From: Acestrorhynchus altus
Taxonomy: Eukaryota > Chordata > Actinopteri > Characiformes > Acestrorhynchidae
Length of the DNA: 64,000 nt
Direction: 5' to 3'
NCBI GenBank assembly: GCA_034509495.1
Contig: CM067508.1
Coordinates: forward strand, 20,266,003-20,330,002
Below, piece by piece: positions 11,873-22,499 of this stretch. The notes under the pieces are model-generated. The model ran no database searches, was not told the DNA's origin, and worked only from the letters and a program-made list of their open reading frames with translations. Each line of letters opens with the position of its first letter. Position 1 is the stretch's first letter. A program made the translations under genes and the position numbers.

Positions 11873-12037
11873 ATCTACACTATATCACCTCTTCTGTGTC
11901 CTGTATCAGGATTGACACATGCTAGATTGCTCATGATGGGGTTGTATTTTGTCCTCTCAACCCCTTACCTAGTCACCCAGTGTAGAGGGGATGGGTGGGG
12001 GGGTGTCCCAGCAGCAAGGCTGCTGACAGCTTCATCA

Positions 12038-12064
12038 ACACACACACACACACACACACACACA
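12038..12064. repeat. (CA)n microsatellite
   Basis: Perfect run of about 27 bp, followed shortly by a C8-C9 run near 12,089. Confidence 0.95.
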
Positions 12065-12099
12065 AATACATCCCTTCTACTCCACCACCCCCCCCAGCT

Positions 12100-12260
12100 C
12101 CTTCCAGGTGGTTGTTGTGAGCATCTGTTTCTGCTGGTGATTAATTGCGATTAGCAGGAGGGTTGAAAGCCCGTGGAAGAATGCAGCACTGAGCAGACGC
12201 AGCCAGATTAATGAGGGACGGCATTCGTCAGAAGGACGCCGGAGCACTGTCAGGGTGGGA
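12100..12260. promoter_or_regulatory. Candidate conserved non-coding element
   Basis: Complex sequence between microsatellites, free of family repeats, with a gattaattgcgattag core (two homeodomain-type TAAT words) and ccagattaatgaggg downstream. It has no reading frame. Regulatory status is inference from composition only; alignment to other fish genomes would decide. Confidence 0.3.
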
Positions 12261-12467
12261 TGGGAGGGGTGTTGTTGGGAGGGGGTAAGCTAGAGGAGGA
12301 GTGGGGTGCTGTGTGTATACAGTAAGTGCATGCACAAATCCATGTGATTGGTGTGCGTGCGTGCTTGCATGTGTGTGTGAGTGTGTGTGTCAGATATCCC
12401 CAGCATGTTTACTGCTCATCATATTTTTTCTCTAAGCAAGACCCACTGTGTCCCTGCAGAGAAAGAT

Positions 12468-12480
12468 AGAGGGAGGGAGG

Positions 12481-12514
<34 letters not shown>

Positions 12515-12560
12515 GAGAGAGAGAGGAAGGAGAGAGAGGGAGAGAGGGACAGAGAGAGCG
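12468..12560. repeat. Imperfect (GA)n tract
   Basis: Purine-only run with ggga interruptions, about 90 bp. Confidence 0.93.
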
Positions 12561-12579
12561 AGGGCAAGTGCAACCCCAG

Positions 12580-12645
12580 GGGGCTGATTAAATATGGAAA
12601 TTATAATTGCTAATTGACCTTTATTAATCAGAGGAGAGGAGTGTA
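12580..12645. promoter_or_regulatory. Candidate conserved non-coding element with clustered homeodomain-type words
   Basis: Sixty bases contain ctgattaaat, attataattgctaattg and tttattaatcag: several ATTA/TAAT words on both strands, flanked by GA and GT simple repeats. The density resembles vertebrate developmental enhancers, but no conservation evidence is available here. Confidence 0.35.
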
Positions 12646-12778
12646 TCTCTTGTATGTGTATGTGTGTGTATGTGGTACCACACCAGGAGGTGGGGGTTCT
12701 ACTCGTCCTTCATTTTTCTGATCTCAAATTAAAGAGGTGTCTCATGTTTGAATATGAGATAATGGACTAAAACTGATG

Positions 12779-12886
12779 CACACACAAACACACACACACA
12801 CACACAGAATTACACACAGTTCATAGGTGGTTGACTGATTGGGTAAAGAGAGCAAAGGGTGGATGAATATGCATAACAGCGAGAGA

Positions 12887-12920
<34 letters not shown>
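12779..12920. repeat. (CA)n and (GA)n microsatellites
   Basis: (CA)n at about 12,779-12,806 and (GA)n at about 12,891-12,920, with unique sequence between. Confidence 0.92.
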
Positions 12921-12924
<4 letters not shown>

Positions 12925-13095
12925 TCCAACATCATCTTGAGTTCAGTCTCTTTTCTTCATCTGGTGTCAAGGACTCATCACCCCAATCCTTAGGAGTAGA
13001 GACAAACTGGACCATAACAATTTCAGAGTCATCTGTGTGAGCAGTAATCTGGGAAATTCTCGTTATTCCCATCTCAGTCTAGTGTAAATTATTCC

Positions 13096-14112
13096 ATAGT
13101 GTGACCCAGCCCATTGCACTGTATGGGAGTGAGGTATGGGGTATGAGCACAGCTACATTAAATGGGACAAACACCCAACAGAATCCCTGCATGCTGAATT
13201 CTGTAGAATTATTCATAAAGTAAAAAGAAAAACGCCAACCACTGCCTGGTTCCCTCTGATTATAAACATTCAAAAAAGATCCCTACGTTTCTGGAATCCC
13301 TGTAGTTTAAAGCGCTACAGAGCCAAGAACTGACCCCTGAACAGAATCCCTTAAGTCAACTGGTTCTGATACGCTCTGAACTTCAAATTGTTAGTAATAC
13401 ACACCACAGCACTGTCCAACAAACACATCTAAACACCAACCAGCTCAACAATAACAACAAGAACAGATATCTAGAACACTGGAGAACCAAATTCAATCTC
13501 AGAGTATGCTAGAATGCCTTCATTTAATAAACAGAGAGTACAGACTGAAACCCTATCTCCTAACCGTCAGAGATCCACAAGCCAGATGGATCCTCACCAA
13601 ATACCGACTAAGTAGCCACAGCCTGGCCGTAGAGACGGGCAGGTATTAAAAGTCCCGGCTGCCCAGAGAGCAGTTAGTGTGTGGTCAGTGTGAGAGCGGG
13701 GAGGTGGGGACAGTGATTTCCTCCTTCACTGCCCAAAATCCAAACTAACATGGGAAAATTTCACACACAGATTTAATCGGCTGATCCCCTATTATGAAAC
13801 ACAGAATTGGAAAAACTTTGGATAATTCTGGAAGAGGGGCGCTTGGCCCCCTCGGCATGTCATTGCCTGAGATACAGTGGGCAATACCTACCTCACCATA
13901 TGTCACTGTTCACTGTTTTTTTTTTTTAGTCTTTGTAAATTAACCAAAATGTTTCTTTTAATTATTGTAGTTTTTATTCAGTACTGTTGTCACTTTACTT
14001 ACTTTTGTCATTATTACATTTATTGCATCTTTTGTTGTTGTTGTTATTGTTGTAATGCTTATTGTTGGCGATATTGTTGTCAAGACAGTCATGCCAATAA
14101 AGCTACGTAATT
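13096..14112 (+). pseudogene. 3' end of a non-LTR retrotransposon (LINE), decayed
   Basis: Translated pieces in shifting plus-strand frames match the C-terminal part of a fish LINE polyprotein downstream of the reverse transcriptase: an ALYGSEVWG-like start (about 13,109), KWDKHP.ESLHAEFCR (about 13,162), KRKTPT, and PLIINIQKRSLRFWN (about 13,254). Later pieces such as LECLHLINREYRLK-type sequence lie in another frame. The 3' untranslated part has T-rich sequence, ttgttgttgtt runs and an AATAAA in gccaataaagctacg at about 14,093-14,107, where the element ends. The copy is 5' truncated and carries frameshifts and an apparent deletion after KRKTPTTAW. The clade (L1/Tx1-like or other) cannot be settled by eye. 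Confidence 0.75.
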
Positions 14113-14258
14113 AATATAGAATCTTGAGATGTGAGAGTGGGGGAGGGAAAGAGAGGATGGGGAGGGGGAAATAGAGAAAAAGAGTGAGAGAGGGCAGAGA
14201 CAAATATAAGAGAAGAGAAAATACATGAGAAATACAGAAAGATACAGAAAGAAGAAAA

Positions 14259-14259
<1 letters not shown>

Positions 14260-14342
<83 letters not shown>
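14260..14342. repeat. (AC)n microsatellite, long
   Basis: Perfect run of about 83 bp, preceded by about 140 bp of purine-rich sequence (14,125-14,258). Confidence 0.97.
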
Positions 14343-14346
<4 letters not shown>

Positions 14347-14399
14347 CTACACCATATTCTAAACCCATACCTGCATTAAACCCCACCCAGATGGAAGAG

Positions 14400-14480
14400 A
14401 CTTTAGATAAAGACAGATAGAGAGGAGATAGAAAAGGGAGAGAAAAGAGAGAGAGAAACATAAAGAGGAAAGGAGTAAAT

Positions 14481-14524
<44 letters not shown>

Positions 14525-14528
14525 ACAC
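14400..14528. repeat. Purine-rich tract ending in (GA)n
   Basis: Nearly purine-only sequence with a perfect (GA)n from about 14,484 to 14,520, then acacaca and a ready run of aaagaaaag units. Confidence 0.9.
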
Positions 14529-14554
14529 AAAGAAAAGAAAAGAAAAGGAAAAAC

Positions 14555-14665
14555 AACACGAGAGGAAGCCTTGCTTCGCCCCCGCTCTGTTTAATGGGCT
14601 TTCAATTATTAAACTCTCTGCTCTTCCAAAGCTCTGCTGTATCTCCTGCTTCCTTGCGTAAGTTT
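14555..14665. promoter_or_regulatory. Candidate conserved non-coding element
   Basis: A complex-sequence island between two GA tracts, with ggctttcaattattaaactc at its centre. No coding or transposon match. The assignment rests only on composition and on its position between simple repeats. Confidence 0.25.
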
Positions 14666-14681
14666 AAACCATCACTGTTAC

Positions 14682-14684
<3 letters not shown>

Positions 14685-14733
<49 letters not shown>
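14685..14733. repeat. (GA)n microsatellite
   Basis: Near-perfect run of about 48 bp. Confidence 0.96.
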
Positions 14734-14859
14734 TTACAGACTATCTAATCCTACATGATCAGTTCCCTAATACAGCAAAACAGCCCAAAATCCTCTTTAC
14801 ACTTTTTGCATTGCATTCACCCACACTATACATGCACAACAGGTTCTACCTGAGCAGGG

Positions 14860-14861
<2 letters not shown>

Positions 14862-14914
<53 letters not shown>

Positions 14915-15033
14915 CTCTCTCTCTCGCTCTCTCTCTCTTCTTTCCTTGCCTCTGACTGGGCCTCTGTTTTGACAGTCATCATTACAGCTTGTAGAAATTG
15001 CTCAATGTGTTTGACAAGCTTTATGCAAACACT

Positions 15034-15092
<59 letters not shown>
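14862..15092. repeat. (CT)n and (AC)n microsatellites
   Basis: (CT)n with two cgct interruptions at 14,862-14,940, then about 95 bp of unique sequence, then (AC)n at 15,036-15,092. Confidence 0.96.
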
Positions 15093-15094
<2 letters not shown>

Positions 15095-15596
15095 CCTGCT
15101 TGATAAAGTAGTGGTGTATACGTGCTCTAGATCAACAAGCATTAGTCTGAATCAACACCCAATCACTCACCTTGCCTCAGTAAAACAAGCACAGTGAGGA
15201 AGCATTAGGAGCCACCTTATCCACTTACAACTCGAATGCATTGAAATGCATATCTCACAAATCAAACACAGCACTATGGCAAACCGGCCTCTGTGAAACT
15301 GTACAGATGCAGAGATTACTCAGCTGGGTGGAGTTAGGTCGAGATGTCAGTAGCAGTCACTCTCAGGGCAGGTGGAGAGGCTTTGGAGAGACAATGTTTG
15401 ACTTCTTTGTGAAGCAGAATCAGTCCCTCAATTCACTGAGTGGAGCTTTTTTAAATTAGGTTTATGTCACTTTTACAGACTAATGTCTAATACAATCTAT
15501 CAATAACAATCTGTTTACCCATAATCAAGCATCAAACATTCAAATCAATATATTGTGCAGCTCCCCCTTGTTTTGTGCAACCCTGACTCTTCAAGA

Positions 15597-15830
15597 GACA
15601 GACTCCACAAGTCCTCTGAATGTGTCCTGTGGTAGCACCAAAACTAATGTAACAGCAAATATTTTAAGCCCTGATGTGAGATGGAACCTCTATGAGCATC
15701 ACTGATCCTTGGATACCCATTACCCTGTCTCTGGTTCACCAGTTGTCCATCCTTGGAGAACTTTTGGTAGGTACTGATCACAGCATACTGGGAACACCCA
15801 ACATCTAGAACATCACAGTTTCAGTCTTGT
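15597..15830 (-). mobile_element. Tc1-a internally deleted derivative
   Basis: On plus: gactccacaagtcctctgaa, gtcctgtggtag.caccaa, then aacctctatgagcatcactgat (the family deletion junction), ggttcaccagttgtccatccttgg and actgggaacaccc. It has the same order and junction as the copy at 11,448, with more divergence and a missing ctgtaagttg block. It is non-coding. Confidence 0.7.
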
Positions 15831-15935
15831 GAAAGATTAAAAGTGAAACACACTCTGGACTGTGTGCGGTGTGTATATGCAACTGCAAACATATGAGTAA
15901 CAGGAAGAGAAAGCAAATATCCTTAAAAGACCTCA

Positions 15936-16678
15936 TACATTATATGTCCAAATGTTTGTGGACAACCCTTCTAATGAATACATTCTGCTTCTTTAAGTAG
16001 TTAACACAGATGGGCAAATGCACACACCGCTTACTTAGTCCCTAGGACTTTATAATAGAGAGCAGATAAACATGAACCTTCAGGCACCTTGCCTAATGCC
16101 AGTTGTAGGCTAGAGGGGTTTTTAAAGCCACCCTGCATTGTGCAGTGTTCTCTGAAATGATTGTGCTCTATCCAGTACTTTTGTTTGGGGTGGGCTGGGG
16201 ACTTGGGGTGGTGATAATCAGACATAGTGACCGCACTAACTCTTTGCTCTTGTCACCAAATGCAATCAAATCCTCACAACAATGCTCTAAAATCTAGATG
16301 AATGCCTTCCCTGGACTGTACACATATGTGCACATAGACCCACACAGGGGAATTTGTTCTCCACATTTTACTTATCCATGCAGTGAAACACACACATACA
16401 CACTGGTGAATTCACATACTAGGGGGCTGTGAGCACACATGCCCTGTTTGGTGGGCATCCCTATCCATGGCACCTGGGCAGCAGTTGGGGAGTTAAGTGC
16501 CTTGCTCTTCAGTCATGTCTTGCCACCTCAGGGAACAAAATCAGCAACCTTCCGGTCACACGGCTGGTTCCCTAACCACCAGGCCATGACTGCCCTGTAC
16601 TGAAGACAGTTACTCCAAAAAAAGGAGGATAAACTCCTTTTTAATGAGCAGGTGTCCAAATACTTCTGTCCATATACT
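15936..16678 (+). mobile_element. MITE-1 copy interrupted by a SINE
   Basis: The left terminus tatatgtccaaatgtttgtgg (15,940) and right terminus gtgtccaaatacttctgtcc (16,651) bracket the canonical family words (gagagcagataaacatgaacc, gcctaatgccag, tttgctcttgtcaccaaatgc). At 16,321 the element is broken by a SINE and resumes at 16,601 with tgaagacagttactccaa, so its parts sum to about 465 bp, similar to intact copies. Confidence 0.85.
16322..16594 (-). mobile_element. SINE-1, tRNA-derived, inserted in MITE-1
   Basis: Read on the minus strand it begins gggcagtcatggcctggtgg (an A-box-like tRNA head), continues with gttaggga, accggaaggttgc (a decayed B-box region), gagcaaggcacttaactcccc and gccccctagt, and ends in a tail region before tgtgcac. 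The 6-bp words ctgtac at 16,316-16,321 and 16,595-16,600 flank it and are a plausible target-site duplication. A related copy lies at 52,757-52,900. Confidence 0.75.
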
Positions 16679-16679
16679 G

Positions 16680-17296
16680 CAGCCTCACAGTCCTATGAGG
16701 ACAGCTGCCCATAATGCACTCCCTCATTAATACTACACAACCAGAATGCTCGGCCCAAGTCCCTCTGTCTCGCGAAAAGAGAATACCAAACTTATAATGG
16801 CAACCTTGTGACAGCTAGGACTTGGTGACTCTAGCAAGAACAGGGACAGTTAAGAGCATAGGGGAAAAGAGAGAGAGAGCGAAAGAGGTGGAGAGACTGC
16901 GGAAACACAGGGAAAAAGAACAGAGCTCATAAATAGCTAAGGGAACAGTGAGGTGAGGCTGAGGATATGCTAGCTGTCTGTCCGTCTGGACTGCGAGAGC
17001 CCTCATCACTCAGTCATCTGCCCATCAAACATTCATACCCAACTGCAGCTACACACACACTTCTTACACAACACACACATCTAGCATAACAAAGACATCT
17101 CCCTGTGAGCATACACAAACAAGCACATGCGTGAGCAAAGTCTTGCTACCTTGTTCATGAAGTCAAGAAGAGTATTAGTAACGGCATCAATACCATTTTA
17201 ATTCTTTCATGGATAAAGAGCCTCAAAAGAGCCTCTGGAGCATGAGGTTCCAATCTTACTGACAATGAGATGGTGTGGCAGCAGGTTTTCATCTGC
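16680..17296. other. Unique sequence, no gene recognised
   Basis: No coding potential or repeat-family match; a purine-rich patch lies at about 16,860-16,915. Confidence 0.45.
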
Positions 17297-17625
17297 CATA
17301 ACATTAATACCACCTGCCATTGAAAAACCACGAGCATGTGAAGAGTCCATTGCAAATTTGCTGGTTCAGGTTAGCCCTCGGCCAATTTTGTGGGATGTTT
17401 TCATAGTGTGGCATAATTTTATTCACAGAAAAGGTAACATTTATCTAGAAAACAGTAATGTTGTTTTCAGGAGAACCTAGGCTACTCAAATATGCTATCA
17501 TTTTCAATGTAAATAATAACAGATGGGACACCTTCAGAGGAATTTGTGGAGTCTACACCTCAACAAGTCTGAGCTGTTTTTGGCCTTCACAACATTAGGC
17601 AGGTTTTGGCTGATTTGTGTACATT
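17297..17625 (+). mobile_element. Tc1-a remnant: terminal region and C-terminal coding end
   Basis: gccataacattaataccacctgcc at 17,297 resembles the family terminal inverted repeat. gggacaccttcagagg...ttgtggagtctac and acaacattaggcagg (17,525-17,615) match the C-terminal end and downstream region of the transposase. The middle is unrelated or too decayed. It is probably two fragments of one old copy. Confidence 0.5.
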
Positions 17626-18445
17626 GGTAGCAAAACAACAAAAGCAAACAATCTTTTTGTGCTTTATCTTACAACCATACAAAGTAGGATTTTAGCTGTG
17701 AAATCTCCATCACATACTTTCCCTAAGACTGGTGATCTATCACTGCCATGGCATAGCCCATTGTGCACTATGACCTCAAGCTGACAAACAGGCCATGGGT
17801 TAGGGGTTAGGGTCCCTGACCTTGACGCTGTGGAGCATTGCTGGGATCACTAGGCCAATGCGCGGGTCAGCCGTGAAGAATTGTCAATAAGCATGCCAGC
17901 AGCGCTCCTTCTGGACAGCTTGCTTTGGAAGCAGAATCATTTTAAGTGTCTTGTAGCTTCCAACCAGTCATGTTCACAATATTCCTTCATATCTCATAAA
18001 GTACAATACATTGCATCTCATCCATTATTAACATCTTCCACTCCATAGGCTTCACGTGGTTAGTGCTGGCTGAAAACAAGTGGAGACACAAAACAGATGA
18101 GGTTAGCTCTGAATTTAAAACAGATCAGACAGTGCTTCTTGGCTTCTTTCTCACAGCCTTATGAAAACTTCTAGAAGGCAAGAGGATGAGTACTATGTGC
18201 TTTATCATTGTCATCAAGAGCCCCAAACATTGCTCACGGCACTATATTCCTCACTCCTTTACAAGCAGCCTTCTACTCCTACTTTTAAGGCCAGAGTGGC
18301 GTGCATTTTTCATCTTAGCAAAGAAGAAGCGAAGAACAAAAAGCTCTGAAACATCTCCATGTTTTTTGTCAGGCTGAGATGAAGGAGGCACCGAACGCTG
18401 CCTCATCACCAACTGTCAATACGGGAAAGTTTTAGTGTGGCACAG
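17626..18445. other. Unique sequence, no gene recognised
   Basis: Mixed-composition sequence; a tandem gggttaggggttagggt word occurs near 17,795. It is too short to call a telomere-like repeat. No coding or transposon match. Confidence 0.45.
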
Positions 18446-18447
18446 GA

Positions 18448-18449
<2 letters not shown>

Positions 18450-18511
<62 letters not shown>

Positions 18512-18525
18512 TAGATAGATAGAGA
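18450..18525. repeat. (AC)n followed by (GATA)n
   Basis: A perfect (AC)n of about 59 bp runs directly into three gata units. Confidence 0.97.
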
Positions 18526-18539
18526 AATAAATAAGCAGA

Positions 18540-18705
18540 AAAAGCCCCAGACAGTCGAGTCCCCAGCTGCGAGCCTTCATCTTTTATTCATGCAAGGGAG
18601 GTAAATTGTGCCGCTCCTGAAACCAAGCACTTAACCCGTTAAGCACGAAACTTTCAACTTGCAGGATAAATTATTTACCTCACCGTCATCAGAGCATTTA
18701 TATCA
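18540..18705. promoter_or_regulatory. Candidate conserved non-coding element
   Basis: A complex island with tcttttattcatgcaaggg, aacccgttaagcacgaaac and aggataaattatttacc and no repeat-family match. Composition resembles conserved non-coding elements seen near developmental genes; this is inference only. Confidence 0.28.
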
Positions 18706-18890
18706 GGCCAAGAGAGAGGGAAGGAGGGAGCAGGAGGAGAGATAGAAAAACGACCAGGAGGGATGACAAGAGTGCCATGAACATGCAGGACAGATGTGGA
18801 GCAATTGGGTGTGCAGTGGATATGTGGTTGTAGCTGGTAATAGGTACAGGGCTGGGGAACGTGTGATAAAAGAGATAACAGGAGCCATAA

Positions 18891-19120
18891 CATTAGAACC
18901 AGTGCAAAGTGAGCAGAGCAGTGCTGAATATCTTCTTCCAAACACACTTGTCAAGTGGTGGATCAGTAAGTGAACCATGGAAGCAGGAAAAAATGAGCAA
19001 GCATTTGAATCTGATGCACTTTGACAAGGATCAAACTGTGACGTTCTATACAACTGGGTCAGAATATCTCCTAACAAAACATCAGGTAGGGCTTGTGGGG
19101 TTTTCCTTGTATGCCTCCCA
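18891..19120 (+). pseudogene. Tc1-a remnant with transposase N-terminal coding relic
   Basis: It starts at gccataacattagaacca (terminal region). A plus-strand frame then gives MSKHLNLMHFDKDQTV and TTGSEYLLTKHQVGLVGFS, matching in order the family's N-terminal DNA-binding region (start Met, D.GQIV-like helix, G.S...A....V..S). After about 19,120 the match is lost. The frame is open only because the relic is short; key residues are altered and no DDE domain is present. Confidence 0.65.
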
Positions 19121-20224
19121 GAACTATACAGGTTATTGTGAAATTATAGGCCAAAGTAAGGGGGGTTGTAAAGTTGTGGGCCACATCTTCACAATCCTGC
19201 TTTACTAATTGTCCTAAAGCATTTGACAACAATCTTCCATCATTTCCATTCCATTCAAACTAAATTAGCACTGGAGTACAACACTAAAGACACAACCCCA
19301 GGGTGCATTATGTGATATAATGTTTTCACTAAACTCCTTTGACTGTTAACCATGGATAAGGACTTCTGTCTCTACTTCTAGCTCTGTCAACGTCCTGTTA
19401 CATGTGTCAATCACAACCACAGTGTTGAAGGTCTAAGAGCCGTCAGTTACGGTAATTCTGTTACCACTGTTATAATTGAATAACTGCAATTCGATCTAAT
19501 GGAAGCACATTTTCATATTTTCTATATGCTTCCTGACTTCACTCCTCATGCAGGTCTCCCTGCCCCCTGGACCCTTCTCTGTGTATTTCTTTCCTAATCT
19601 GCAGTGTCAGGCTGCCGCTCCTGTCTGCGTAATCAGATCAGGGTTGAATTTGTTCTGATCTCCATGGTGACACACGGCACTGACCAATGTGCTGTCCAGA
19701 GACAGGGAGCAGAATAATACCTTAATACAATCATTATAAACACCAGCACTGAGATCACCACTCAGACACACAGACACCAAACGTACATACAATTCAATGC
19801 AGTAATATTGGCTGCCATATTAAAGAAACACTCTCTGATTTTAAACGCAGCCCACATGTGCTGCATCTGTATTTTACGGTTGATTACTTAATGTTAATAT
19901 ATTTGCTGGCACACGATTAAAAAACCTGTTGACTAGAAAACATTCATAATGATACACCTGCCTACTGGTTATTAGTGTTATTAAGTGATATTCAGGAGAG
20001 GAAATGGTGCATACGTACAGTATGTGTACAGTATATGGGGAAATGGATCAACTTCAATATCTCTGCATTTTCTAACAATATCACATAGGATTGTAATATC
20101 AGATACCATTTAAAAATTGTTGAACCATGATTCAAATGGTTCTTTTTAAGTTCATACAGATGGAGCAGATACACTCTCACAATTGTATGGTTCATCAAGG
20201 GTTCTTTAGTAAAGGCATGTGTTA
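19121..20224. other. Unique sequence, no gene recognised
   Basis: No coding signal or repeat match is seen; AT-rich towards 20,200. Confidence 0.45.
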
Positions 20225-20682
20225 TACAGTAGGGAAACAAGAATTTGTTTTTGCCAGTTTTCCCACCTACAAAGGATGGAGAGGTCTGTCATTTCTATCA
20301 TAGGGACACTTCCATTGTGAGATAGAATCTAAAAAAGTCCAGAAAATCACATCTTGTGATTTTTATACAATTAATAAGAATTTCATTTCATAAAAAAAGT
20401 ATTTGATACAACAGAAAAAAAACAGGACTTGCTACAGAAATCTTGGTTTGCAATTACAGAGGTCAGACCTTTCCTGTAGTTCTTGACCAAGTCTGCCCAC
20501 ACTGCAGCAGAGATTTTGGCCCACTCCTCCATACAGATCTTCTCCAGATCTTTCAGGTTTCAGGGTTGTCGCCGGGCAACAGTGAGTTTCAGCTCCCTCC
20601 AAAGATTTTCTATTGGGTTCAGGACCGGCGTCTGGCTAGGCCACTCCAGGACCTTGAAATGCTTGTTATGGATCCACTTACA
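20225..20682 (-). pseudogene. Tc1-like transposon b: transposase C-terminus plus terminal region
   Basis: The minus strand encodes the last part of a fish Tc1-like transposase: FKVLEWPSQTPVLNPIENLW then RELK, with the catalytic-region Glu in NPIENLW, then ARRQP followed by an in-frame stop, then NLKDLEKICMEEWAKI and AVWADLVKNYRKGL. Downstream lies the usual non-coding end (cccacctacaaaggatggagaggtc on plus) and a terminus near tacagtagggaaacaag at 20,225. The upstream two thirds of the transposase (HTH domains and first two catalytic Asp) are missing beyond 20,682. It is dead by truncation and stop. Confidence 0.88.
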
Positions 20683-20939
20683 TCTTACATAACATTTTTT
20701 TTCTTTCACTGAATTTAAATTGGAGTAAATGGGTAGCAAATGTTAGTGCACACTTATGTGCATATGATACAATAGTAACACCCAACATACCACATGGGTT
20801 GCCCCAGCAACCACCACAGCAACCACATGAAATCTATTCCAACCGACGTTCCACACTATCGTATCCATCTTGCAACCTCTTGGAAACACCATAGCAACCA
20901 CTTGAGATACCACACTCCCCACCAAGCAAAACAATGACC

Positions 20940-21060
20940 TGTATGCCCAAACAAGCAGACAGTCAAGCTGGAACCAATTGGAATCTCCATTTCAGCTTGG
21001 CAGTGGGACAATAGATGCTCAAATCCAGTGAATGACCCAATCAGAATCTCTCTTTTATTA
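20940..21060. repeat. Two outlying units of the 50-65 bp minisatellite
   Basis: ggaaccaattggaatctccatttcagcttgg...tgggacaata and atgacccaatcagaatctct match the unit repeated at 22,500-23,150, 1.5 kb downstream. Confidence 0.65.
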
Positions 21061-21460
21061 AACGTTTGGGAAACACTGCTAGGCAGGTCCATACAGGAGG
21101 TCAAGATCAGGTGGAAAACACTACTGTATTCCCTTAACTCTTCAGCTAATTGCACTGCTTTGTGCTCACCCCCTCTATGGCTTTGAGGAATAAGGCTGGA
21201 GTGTGTGCTCTTTTAAGAAAATCAAGAGCAATCACAGGTGTTCTGCTGAAGAGTTTGTGCCTCATACATAAACACAATTACAGCAGATGCAAATATCTCT
21301 CTTTGAGTTTCTGTTACGAGGATCTGAGAGTGTAATGCATTCATTAATCCAACAAAAGCTTCATATCTTCCCCAAGGACTGGAAATATGAACAGCAAGTA
21401 GCAAACTATTCAAAATCATGTTCAGTATAACGACCTCACACACACACACACAGAAACATA

Positions 21461-21947
21461 TACACAATATATGTAAATGTTTGTGAACATTCTACTGAAT
21501 GCATTCAGCTCCTTTAAGTTCCACCTATTGTTAACACAGATGTGCAAACTTGTCTCGTCCTTGTAGAGAAGTATTTCCAATAGAATAAGACTCTCAGATA
21601 GAGAGCAGATAAACATGAATTGATTGGAAATATGCCTAATGCCAGACATGGGCCAGAAGGGATTAAAGTTCTTCAGTACAGAGGAGCAGTGGAACTGTGT
21701 TCTCTGGAATTATGGGGTTCTATCAAATACTTTTGGGATAGGCTGGGAGGTTAGGAATAACATGGAGGATGATCTTCCAACATCCTGACCTCACTAAACC
21801 TTTGCTCTTGTTGCTGAATCAATAACACCCTCACAGCAATCAGAAATCCTTACCTTGACAGTAGAGACAGTTACTCTAATAATAGCAGGATAAACTCTTT
21901 TTAATACCCTTGAGCAGGTGTCCAAATACTTTTGTCCATTTAGTGTA
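21461..21947 (+). mobile_element. MITE-1, best preserved full-length copy
   Basis: About 487 bp between tacacaatatatgtaaatg and ttttgtccatttagtgta, which are imperfect inverted termini. The two terminal TA dinucleotides fit Tc1/mariner-type insertion. Internal words used to find the other copies: gagagcagataaacatgaat, gcctaatgccag, ggagcagtggaactgtgttc, aacatcctgacctcact, tttgctcttgttgctgaat and cagtagagacagttact. No coding capacity, so mobilisation would need an enzyme in trans. Confidence 0.88.
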
Positions 21948-22499
21948 GTTATGTAGTTAATGCTACATTGCCACTGCGCAATGGAAACAATAGGGCTGTT
22001 AGGAGACTGCAGAAATGAACAGGTGTGCGTGTGTGTGTGTGCACGCCTCTGTCACTGTGCGTGCTGTGTTCACACCCTGTGGCAGTGCATCAACATGCCC
22101 TAACGAGTTACAGGTGTTGTTATCCTCTGCTGCTAAGGCTCTGCCACCCTCTGTCAATGTGTGTGTGGCAGATGGTTCATAATGACTGTGATAGATTAGT
22201 GAACACACACACACACACACACACGTATGCATGCACTGGCACATACACCTCTGAACCAAACCTCTGTGCTAATTTACACTCTCACAGTGTTATAAAGACT
22301 CATATTTTATAAAATCCCTGAAGATGAACATCTAATGTGAAAGGAAAATCCCCTTCACAGCTTCAGGTTTGACACCTTGACACAGAAAAACAGTTTAACT
22401 AAGTAAAGAACCATTTAAGTACCCCTAGACTGGGAACAACACAATAAAAGTTCTAACACAGCCTGTCAAATAAAACCTGAAATTTTGTACAGACCAACA
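21948..22499. other. Unique sequence with short (CA)n at 22,203-22,224
   Basis: Contains GT-rich and CA-rich simple sequence; otherwise no feature recognised. Confidence 0.5.

Noticed and set aside
14111..14530. 139-codon minus-strand frame
   Set aside because: Composed of Ser-Leu and Cys-Val runs from GA and AC microsatellites.
16322..16594. Functional tRNA gene
   Set aside because: The tRNA-like head lacks a complete cloverleaf and the B-box is decayed; it fits a SINE better.
17790..17815. gggttaggggttaggg as interstitial telomeric repeat
   Set aside because: Only two or three irregular units; too short to distinguish from chance.
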